Shown here piece by piece: positions 14,215-19,566 of a DNA stretch of 19,566 nucleotides. Positions within the stretch are counted from its first letter, which is position 1, and each line of letters opens with the position of its first letter. The stretch is from Bacteroidales bacterium GP4 (GTDB lineage: Bacteria > Bacteroidota > Bacteroidia > Bacteroidales > Muribaculaceae). The stretch is taken from the NCBI GenBank assembly GCA_001701065.1, contig DAAL01000172.1, positions 1-19,566 of the forward strand. Direction: 5' to 3'. Under the pieces are notes generated by a model. The model was not told the DNA's origin and did not search any database. It saw nothing but the letters and a program-made list of their open reading frames with translations. The position numbers and the translations under genes are program-made.

Positions 14215-14265
14215 GTTTGCTTCATACAGGCATTCAATAAGCAGAATGTTCCGTATGAAGCAAAC
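14215..14265. terminator. 13-bp perfect stem-loop after the small genes
   Basis: GTTTGCTTCATAC (14215-14227) is exactly complementary to GTATGAAGCAAAC (14253-14265), and the interior can extend the stem (GGCATTC with GAATGTT, allowing G-U pairs). It begins 2 bp after the stop of the 71-aa ORF. There is no long T-run, but position and stability suggest it ends the plus-strand transcript; it also lies 112 bp past the stop of the convergent esterase gene. Confidence 0.65.
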
Positions 14266-14376
14266 CGATTATAAGCATTGAAATTTCTTCCGCGTAAATA
14301 CAGGATATGTATCGAAGTTTCGGTGAATATCAACTTACATATTATTGTCTTTCCATTATTGAATACGTTTCATAAT
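14266..14376. other. Gap before the esterase stop; no feature seen
   Basis: Between the hairpin and the convergent esterase stop the sequence is AT-rich with no convincing ORF, promoter or strong hairpin. Confidence 0.5.
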
Positions 14377-16041
14377 TTATTCGGTTAACTGTCTAACAAT
14401 CCGATAGCTTGTCCCTAAAGCGGGGTTGCCTCCTATGTATTTCACCCAACCAGGATATTCTGCCATAGGCATCTGCCTTTGGTTCTTCTGCATAGTGGCA
14501 TAAAGGATTTCTTGCGGATAGACCCCAGTACTGCACCATTGGTCAAGCCAATTCAGATAGTCCATGGTTACGCCCCATCCATGGGTTGCATCGGGCATAA
14601 TATAAAATTTACAGAAAGAGTCGGTAGTTTTTTGCCCGTACTTATCAACATATCCTTTGTATTGTTCAATCAATTGCCAAGGACTCATCGACATGTCCAT
14701 CCATCCGGAGAACAATATCAGTTTGCCTCCATGGGCGATAAAGTCATCAAAATCGGGACCGTTTGCATCGTAGCGTGCTGATGCCTCCATCAGTATGCGG
14801 TACAATTTTTCGTCGGGATGGAAATAGTCATGCTCGATCAGTCTCCATGTCGAATCTTTAGTGAAGAAATATTTGAATATGCCGTCGGCTCTGTCTCCAT
14901 GATGAACATTGAATCTCGTATCCAGTGGTTCGCGTGGCACTTCGCTTGAACCTAAGTCCATCATGCCACCTTCCAATGCCGAACACCCTTTGTAAGAACT
15001 CATTCCGTTTTTCATCGCATAATCCAAGGTGAACCCATTGGCATACACGTCTATCGTTTTCATCTGAGCATCCGTCAGATGGTATTTCTTTTTGATTATA
15101 TTTAAGAAGTTATTTCTGTTATGCCGGGCAGCGAAGATGTCGCACACTATTCCATCTTCTATTCCATCCCATTTGTCGTAAAGAGAGAGTGCATCTTGCT
15201 GGATATCCCTAACGGTTTTCTCATCAATATACCCGTCAGAATGAGGATAGGATTCCGGGTCATAACTTTTATAAACGGTCTGAGAAAGGATAGCACCCCA
15301 TAGCCGTGCCAATACATAGTTGGAAGCCGGTTGTGCGCAAAACACACCGTCATAATATGCGCCATATGTAGTGGCGCATTCCAATGCCTCACGTCCACCC
15401 GTAGAGCAGCCCGCAAAATAATTGAACACCGGTTCTTGTCCATAAAAATGGTTCACAACATAGCGCATCGCATCATGTGTCTTGATTAAATGCAACCGAA
15501 TATAATTGTTCAAAGATTCTTCATTAGAAGCAAACGAAGCATCCATGCCGCTGTCAGACTGATGCCCTGAATCATCACCATATACGACATAACCGGCATC
15601 AATGGGTATCACGCTTCCAAAAGCCGATGCGCCATGCACATTAGGAATAGAACCATTGTTGGCTCCTCCTCCGAGTTGCAGAGTTCTTCCATTCCACTGC
15701 ATAGGCAATAGCATCTCCCATTCTATGTTTGGCGCATCAGGGTCAACAGGACGAATTATACCTTTCACATCCGCATAAGAAGTGCCGGCATCGGAAGTCT
15801 TTGTTTCAACCGAAAGTACTGCACCACCATTGCAGTCTTCTTTAAAGAATTGGCGAGGAATGGCTAAGCCGTTCAAATTTGATACTTCTTCGCAGGGTTC
15901 AATGACCGTTTGCGAGGCAAGTTTACAACATGTTGCGGATTGGGCGTGAAGGATGGTATCCTGTACACAAATTCCCATAAAGGCAATAAAAACCGAAACT
16001 GCCAATCTCTTGGCGTTTGCGCTTAATAAGTGTATATTCAT
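14377..16041 (-). CDS. Secreted tannase/feruloyl esterase-family protein (554 aa)
   Basis: A signal peptide (about 1-34, hydrophobic core AVSVFIAFMGICV, likely cut after LHA) targets it across the inner membrane. The body matches the tannase/feruloyl esterase family (alpha/beta hydrolase with a lid): LGGGANNG oxyanion-side region (123-130), nucleophile elbow GCSTGGR (211-217, S213), Asp in GWMDMSMSP (D449), His in PDATHGWG (H487), and a calcium-binding lid segment DKWDGIEDGIVCD (289-301). Members hydrolyse ester bonds of gallate, ferulate or related aromatics. The Cys before the nucleophile (C212) is present, but the His is followed by Gly rather than the usual Cys, so the family's CS-D-HC disulfide is missing or rewired. 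It appears monocistronic with its own -7 box. The substrate cannot be told from sequence. Confidence 0.93.
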   Translation of the reverse strand: MNIHLLSANAKRLAVSVFIAFMGICVQDTILHAQSATCCKLASQTVIEPCEEVSNLNGLAIPRQFFKEDCNGGAVLSVETKTSDAGTSYADVKGIIRPVDPDAPNIEWEMLLPMQWNGRTLQLGGGANNGSIPNVHGASAFGSVIPIDAGYVVYGDDSGHQSDSGMDASFASNEESLNNYIRLHLIKTHDAMRYVVNHFYGQEPVFNYFAGCSTGGREALECATTYGAYYDGVFCAQPASNYVLARLWGAILSQTVYKSYDPESYPHSDGYIDEKTVRDIQQDALSLYDKWDGIEDGIVCDIFAARHNRNNFLNIIKKKYHLTDAQMKTIDVYANGFTLDYAMKNGMSSYKGCSALEGGMMDLGSSEVPREPLDTRFNVHHGDRADGIFKYFFTKDSTWRLIEHDYFHPDEKLYRILMEASARYDANGPDFDDFIAHGGKLILFSGWMDMSMSPWQLIEQYKGYVDKYGQKTTDSFCKFYIMPDATHGWGVTMDYLNWLDQWCSTGVYPQEILYATMQKNQRQMPMAEYPGWVKYIGGNPALGTSYRIVRQLTE

Positions 16042-16072
16042 GACATAAATGTGAATTAATAAATACGTGTGA

Positions 16073-16080
16073 CAAATTTA
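16073..16080 (-). promoter_or_regulatory. -7 box of the esterase gene
   Basis: Read on the minus strand this is TAAATTTG, a perfect TAnnTTTG located 32 bp before the ATG at 16041. The -33 position has no good TTTG, so the promoter may be weak or activator-dependent. Confidence 0.5.
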
Positions 16081-16102
16081 GCAAAAAATCCTTAGATTTA
16101 CG

Positions 16103-16957
16103 CTATGGATCATCGTGGAGATTTCCGGTGATTTCTTCTTCTCTAAGACTATCGCCTTTCTCATTCCATAGCTTCATATTTTTCTCGCACTCAATTCGGT
16201 CCTCAGCCTTAAGGTCGCCCTCAAGAAATTCCTCAAAGATTTTGGCAATAGATTTAGCTCCGCGCCAGTCGCCATAGGCGTAGGCATTCCCGAATTCCTC
16301 TATAGCCTTGTCCGGCTGTTTATCGCAACCAAGACCATCGGCGTATATCCATCCCATCCTATAGGAATATTCCTCAGGATTGAGGCGTGCGGCTACGGAA
16401 GTCCATCGGAAAAGCTGGGATGTCCATTCCTCATCCTCTAAATATTCCGGCATTATCAAATCCCAATAATAGTCGCTCAATCTGCCCGCTGCATCGGCAT
16501 TGTAATCGGCTATTTTTTCAAGGTATTCCACCGCTATTTCCGGATCGCCCCCTTTTGCCATATCCAAGTAGTAGTCGCCAAGCCACAGTATTGCATGGTC
16601 TTTCCATCGGCTCTCAATGGTAGAGCATATCTCATAGAATCGTTCTGCATCGTAATGGTCGTATTTCTGGCGAGGACCGCCTTCGGCTTGATCAGGCGTT
16701 TCTGTGTTATCGCACATATATCCAAGCATAAAGTAGCCAAGTCCGTCGCCGCCTTTAAATGCAGCCTTCTCGGCGTATTCGAAGGATTTATCAAGGTCGA
16801 CAGGCACACCTATGCCTTCATGGTAAATAAATGAAATAAGACCGTCGCGTTCGGCACTTTCAGGCGCATTGAACACCATTTCAGCTACATCATCCCGGAC
16901 AGCCAGGTTATCTTCATCGCCGGAAAGCATCTTGTGGAAGTTGTCAGACAAGCTCAT
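16103..16957 (-). CDS. Sel1-like/TPR-like repeat protein (284 aa)
   Basis: ATG 16957 lies 2 bp after the stop of the upstream gene; an alternative in-frame ATG at 17005 would force a 46-bp overlap and is less likely. The acidic, aromatic-rich product has no signal peptide or membrane helix. It contains Sel1-like repeats, recognisable as blocks of small-residue helices such as LGYFMLGYMCDN, ILWLGDYYLDMAKGGD and YRMGWIYADGLGCDKQPDKA. Such solenoids mediate protein-protein contacts. Paired with the next upstream helical protein, it probably shares an operon and a complex with it. No enzymatic motif is visible and no function is assigned. Confidence 0.82.
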   Translation of the reverse strand: MSLSDNFHKMLSGDEDNLAVRDDVAEMVFNAPESAERDGLISFIYHEGIGVPVDLDKSFEYAEKAAFKGGDGLGYFMLGYMCDNTETPDQAEGGPRQKYDHYDAERFYEICSTIESRWKDHAILWLGDYYLDMAKGGDPEIAVEYLEKIADYNADAAGRLSDYYWDLIMPEYLEDEEWTSQLFRWTSVAARLNPEEYSYRMGWIYADGLGCDKQPDKAIEEFGNAYAYGDWRGAKSIAKIFEEFLEGDLKAEDRIECEKNMKLWNEKGDSLREEEITGNLHDDP

Positions 16958-16959
16958 AA

Positions 16960-17787
16960 TCAATCGAATATTACATGAGGGTTCATTTGCGACGGAGAGC
17001 GCCATTTAATGCCATATTCATCAGCCAGCAGTTCACGCTTCGCGCTCCAATAAAGGAAACAAAAGCCCATCTGACGAGGCGCATTGGCAAATCGCTCTTC
17101 AAGCTTTGCCTCCACATCATAATATATGTCTTCCCATTCGTAAGTATATTCCACCGGGTCTTTACGTAAGTGTGAAATCTGTGGATTGAGCAATATTTTC
17201 ATAAGCTCTTCAGGACTAAAAAACGCAGCTACAGCTTTCTGCAAATCGGGATTGAAAAGACGGTAGTCATAATCAGCCCCGTCTTCGAGCAATATGCGCA
17301 GTTTTAACATCTTCCTGATACGTCCCTTCAGTCCTTCGTCAAGATTGCCGGAGTCATGTGCTTTCCTGATGTAGTGCAGATGCAGTTCATAGAGATTGTG
17401 GTTGTAGACCGACTCGCCGACAGCATCAAGAATCCGAGGCATAGTCTCGACCATATATTCCCAGCGGGTGCATTCGTCGCGCAGCAACTCCAGCACATCA
17501 TAAGACAAGCTTTTCAATGACTTGTACTGTTTAAGCTCAACATAAGTCTCCGCCAACAGCGCATACAACTGAAGAAGGTCAAGGTCATGGATATGCACCC
17601 CGTTCTCCTTCTTTACCATCTCAATCAGGCAGGAGAAATAGTCTATGTCGTTTCGCCGATTGACACTTTCGTCATCGGAAGCCAAATGTTGGCGCATATT
17701 GAACACATCCTCCATGCGCTGGTCAAGCGATAAAGACTCGTCAGATGTAATTTTCATGATGAAATCTTTGAGTGCCGGCTGTCTCAT
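16960..17787 (-). CDS. Helical cytoplasmic protein of unknown function (275 aa)
   Basis: I place the start at 17787 (MRQPALKDF), which has AAGG 9 nt upstream; the ATG at 17835 would sit over the likely promoter, and a third ATG lies at 17757. The product is predicted mostly alpha-helical with TPR-like character in its middle (LLQLYALLAETYVELKQYKSL) and an aromatic-rich C-terminus (about 225-275). There is no signal peptide or membrane segment. A near-match -7 box (CAACTTTG on the minus strand, 17824-17831) lies upstream. The stop is 2 bp before the Sel1-like gene's start, so the two are co-transcribed and probably translationally coupled. I recognise no family. Confidence 0.75.
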   Translation of the reverse strand: MRQPALKDFIMKITSDESLSLDQRMEDVFNMRQHLASDDESVNRRNDIDYFSCLIEMVKKENGVHIHDLDLLQLYALLAETYVELKQYKSLKSLSYDVLELLRDECTRWEYMVETMPRILDAVGESVYNHNLYELHLHYIRKAHDSGNLDEGLKGRIRKMLKLRILLEDGADYDYRLFNPDLQKAVAAFFSPEELMKILLNPQISHLRKDPVEYTYEWEDIYYDVEAKLEERFANAPRQMGFCFLYWSAKRELLADEYGIKWRSPSQMNPHVIFD

Positions 17788-17860
17788 AATTGAATCCTTA
17801 TTATAGTTATCACAAAAAATGCACAAAGTTGTCACGGGGGCGCATTTTTCAGGTATCGGT

Positions 17861-17899
17861 TAAAAAAAGTCCTTGAAAGTGGGATTCTTTCAAGGACTT
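17861..17899 (-). terminator. Intrinsic terminator of the ncRNA candidate
   Basis: A perfect 13-bp stem (17867-17879 with 17887-17899) with a 7-nt loop is followed on the minus strand by seven T residues (A-run at 17862-17868). This is a textbook Rho-independent terminator for minus-strand transcription arriving from 18061. It lies just upstream of the 275-aa gene's promoter and insulates it. Confidence 0.9.
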
Positions 17900-18061
17900 G
17901 AGTTTCGTTGCGGAGAGGGAGGTTGATGAACCTTATGGGTATCGCTCTCTGTTCCAATATCTTATCTCGCTTTTACGCTGATACAGTAGCACGATTGTTG
18001 CATGATTTTGACAAGCGGTGACAAGGCTTTGTCGAGGTTCGTCAGACCATTTTCGCTACGG
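17862..18061 (-). ncRNA. Structured non-coding RNA candidate of about 200 nt
   Basis: A perfect minus-strand -7 box (TAACTTTG, 18068-18075) and the strong intrinsic terminator (17861-17899) delimit a roughly 200-nt transcript without a convincing ORF. Its ends pair as nested long-range helices: 18054-18060 with 17906-17912 (one mismatch), and 18035-18048 with 17921-17933 (GAACCU/AGGUUC plus UGA/UCA and GGU/ACC, with a bulge and a mismatch). Inside are a GACAA/UUGUC hairpin (18020-18033) and a GUAUC/GAUAC helix (17980-17984 with 17939-17943). A long imperfect rod with internal loops is like the architecture of 6S RNA, but I cannot confirm the family. The conserved cores of SRP RNA, RNase P RNA and tmRNA are not seen. 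Confidence 0.6.
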
Positions 18062-18067
18062 CTATTG

Positions 18068-18075
18068 CAAAGTTA
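18068..18075 (-). promoter_or_regulatory. -7 box of the ncRNA candidate
   Basis: On the minus strand this reads TAACTTTG, identical to the -7 box of the response-regulator operon. The -33 position carries TTCA rather than TTTG. The predicted start is near 18061. Confidence 0.55.
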
Positions 18076-18202
18076 ATAATTTTTGCTGAAATTGAACCCC
18101 TCTGTAATGTTAAAAAATCTTTGAATATTTCAACCTTACTATTCTGAAAATCATAGGGTTCGATTCCATAACGGATTTGAACCCGACGGATAGCCATACA
18201 AA
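18076..18202. other. Non-coding spacer with an imperfect hairpin
   Basis: No gene is seen. At 18156-18184 two 12-bp arms (GGGTTCGATTCC and GGATTTGAACCC) are complementary except at two positions, around ATAAC. GTTCGATTCC resembles a tRNA T-loop, but no flanking tRNA arms exist. Confidence 0.4.
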
Positions 18203-18230
18203 ATATTTGCAATTCGCGAATTGCAAATAT
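18203..18230 (-). terminator. 28-bp perfect palindrome after the metallophosphoesterase stop
   Basis: A perfect dyad centred on TTCGCGAA begins 5 bp after the stop at 18236-18238. In RNA it forms a 12-bp AU-rich stem with a four-base loop; on the minus strand the sequence continues ATATTTTG, a short T-run. It most likely terminates the nucleotidyltransferase/phosphoesterase transcript. A protein-binding dyad is the alternative. Confidence 0.6.
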
Positions 18231-18235
18231 AGGTA

Positions 18236-19000
18236 TCAGAGGGAGATAACAGCATCCTTCCGGAAATATAGGTGCTCCAATGCACGGACATATCCTAATT
18301 GATTGCACACGCACATTGTGTTACCAATCTGCTTTGTGATATTGCGATGGGAATGTCCGTAGATCCAGTAGTCAATCCGACTGTCTTCAATCATATTACC
18401 TAACTCAGAGGTAAAAGCACCATTTATGGGACTGCCCTTAAACTCATCAGCCATTAGAGCGAAGGACGGCACATGATGTGTCGCAACTACGATTTTTGCA
18501 ACATTACTTTCGCGCACCTTTCGTTCAATAAAGTCACGGCATTTTTCATGTTCTTCATTGAAGCGCTCCCAGCCAAGAGGCTTTTCGCCATCACGGATAC
18601 TATGAAAATCGCTTACATTACGCTGTGTAAGTAAACCAATTTCAGGCGGGATTTTTGCCCATAGAGTAGAGGCAATCAAGTCGGTTGTTTCGTCAAGATG
18701 AATCAACTTGTTATAGACATATCGGACATTGGATCTTATGCGGAGTTCCCAATCCTCAGTCAGTTCATTTATATCAAATCCACGGTATAACTCATGATTT
18801 CCCGGTATTGCAAACACCTCTTTGAAGTTTTCGGAAGCCCAATCCCAGAACGGATGTTTCATCAATCCGTCATCGCCGAGATAGCCAATATCTCCCGCCA
18901 AAACAAGTATATCACCAACAGGCTCCATCGTATGTTCTCTTAGTATTGATGTGTTGGCTCCAAATTCGAGATGCAAATCGGATGCGTACTGTATTTTCAT
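18236..19000 (-). CDS. Calcineurin-like metallophosphoesterase (254 aa)
   Basis: All five metal and phosphate-binding blocks of the family are visible: SDLHLEF (7-13, D8/H10), LAGDIG (34-39, D37), GNHE (67-70), THH (174-176) and GHSH (215-218). No signal peptide or membrane segment is present, so it acts in the cytoplasm on an unknown phosphoester, possibly a nucleotide or nucleic acid. Its ATG overlaps the stop of the nucleotidyltransferase-like gene by 4 bp (ATGA), implying coupled expression. All catalytic residues appear intact. Family assignment is firm; the substrate cannot be inferred, though the partner suggests nucleotide chemistry. Confidence 0.94.
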   Translation of the reverse strand: MKIQYASDLHLEFGANTSILREHTMEPVGDILVLAGDIGYLGDDGLMKHPFWDWASENFKEVFAIPGNHELYRGFDINELTEDWELRIRSNVRYVYNKLIHLDETTDLIASTLWAKIPPEIGLLTQRNVSDFHSIRDGEKPLGWERFNEEHEKCRDFIERKVRESNVAKIVVATHHVPSFALMADEFKGSPINGAFTSELGNMIEDSRIDYWIYGHSHRNITKQIGNTMCVCNQLGYVRALEHLYFRKDAVISL

Positions 19001-19566
19001 CTTGAGAAGTGATTAAGAATTTCAATTATGTAGTCCACTCGGTCGTAATCTCCATACGGCAGCATACACTCAATTTCCTCTCTACAATTCTGACGTGAAA
19101 GCATTTCTTTAGCCCACGATGAAAGATAGCCGGTAAGGTCGCTGTCATTCTCATTGTCGAACAGTTCTGCAATATCCTGTCGGTTGTTCAAGACATAAAC
19201 CAGGTCCTCAAAATCATGAGAAAATCTCAAATCTTCCCCGCCGCGACCTCTGACAGCTTCAATTTTAGTCGCAACATAATAGAGTGGCGGAAGAATATAG
19301 ATTGTCATATCATTGACTCTAACTTCTGCACGATGTTGAAATCCGGGACGATACCATCTGTTTGTAAAGCCGAATATGCTGCCTCTGTCAGGCATAATAT
19401 CCACAATCTCGCCATTGTATTTCCAACGGCATATCACGCCCGATTCAATATCATTCACAAACTTGCGGTCTCTAAGCATCTGTTCAAAATCCTGAAGACT
19501 GCCGTATGTTGCAAGTTCTATGACACAATCGACATCCATAGTAGGACGGATGTCGGTAGCGGCTGA
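18997..19566 (-). CDS. Nucleotidyltransferase-like protein, 5' end cut by window edge
   Basis: An internal ATG at 19539 would give 180 residues, but the frame stays open upstream to the edge and reads SAATDIRPTMDVDCVIELAT. This matches the pol-beta-type nucleotidyltransferase pattern (an upstream GG/GS, then R-x-T-x-D-x-D), as in AbiEii-like and related minimal NTases, so the true start lies outside the window. The DVD pair would bind metal. Further on are KIEAVRGRGGEDLRFSHDFEDLVYVL, typical of AbiEii-like proteins where a Lys and Asp-rich helix follows the core, and an acidic C-terminus. It overlaps the phosphoesterase gene by 4 bp. It may be a toxin-like or RNA/protein-modifying NTase; the exact role is unknown. 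Confidence 0.72.
   Translation of the reverse strand, partial: SAATDIRPTMDVDCVIELATYGSLQDFEQMLRDRKFVNDIESGVICRWKYNGEIVDIMPDRGSIFGFTNRWYRPGFQHRAEVRVNDMTIYILPPLYYVATKIEAVRGRGGEDLRFSHDFEDLVYVLNNRQDIAELFDNENDSDLTGYLSSWAKEMLSRQNCREEIECMLPYGDYDRVDYIIEILNHFSR

Noticed and set aside
17900..17940. Degenerate tRNA 3' end suggested by GCGGAGAGGGAGG
   Set aside because: The T-loop is not intact and the segment is better explained by long-range pairing in the ncRNA candidate.
18156..18184. tRNA gene suggested by GGTTCGATTCC
   Set aside because: No acceptor, D or anticodon arms can be built around it on either strand.
18042..18314. 90-residue minus-strand ORF across the palindrome and ncRNA promoter
   Set aside because: It overlaps the 3' end of the phosphoesterase in another frame and spans two hairpins and a promoter; no coding character.

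Overview
The window is most likely chromosomal DNA from a Bacteroidota species of the order Bacteroidales; Muribaculaceae-like is a guess. The evidence is several good matches to the Bacteroidetes housekeeping promoter (-33 TTTG, -7 TAnnTTTG), very weak Shine-Dalgarno sequences, a TPR-type hybrid-free sensor kinase with a NarL-type regulator, and a tannase-family esterase. No transposase, integrase, CRISPR array or rRNA is visible.

The centre of interest is positions 1-11759. A minus-strand run of tightly packed genes (4-bp ATGA or 1-bp TAATG overlaps at several junctions) encodes, in transcription order: a NarL-type response regulator; a membrane protein with a signal peptide and an SH3-like extracytoplasmic part; a multi-zinc-ribbon protein; a 57-residue single-helix membrane microprotein; a 1218-residue membrane Ser/Thr protein kinase; a three-domain CbxX/SpoVK-type AAA+ ATPase with a zinc ribbon; a zinc-ribbon FHA protein; and a PP2C phosphatase. 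This gives a phosphothreonine writer (kinase), reader (FHA) and eraser (PP2C), plus an ATPase remodeler. Facing the phosphatase end is a plus-strand gene for a 173-residue FtsZ/tubulin-like protein that has the GTP-binding domain but ends before the T7 loop. A second, partial gene with a possible tubulin-like N-terminus diverges from it and leaves the left edge. I know of no named system with this gene set, and it is the main candidate for a new one.

A histidine kinase gene lies just upstream of the regulator. Between them is a consensus -7 box, with a 20-bp dyad over the -33 position, so the operon may be regulated by its own two-component pair. The kinase and the FHA protein share a DKTIG(A/G)RR motif in disordered segments, a plausible phosphothreonine docking tag.

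Right of this (13.8-19.6 kb) are unrelated modules: two small plus-strand ORFs with a textbook promoter and a hairpin terminator; a secreted tannase/feruloyl esterase-family enzyme; a pair of cytoplasmic helical-repeat proteins (one Sel1-like); a roughly 200-nt structured non-coding RNA candidate with its own -7 box and intrinsic terminator; and a coupled pair made of a nucleotidyltransferase-like protein (cut by the right edge) and a calcineurin-type metallophosphoesterase.
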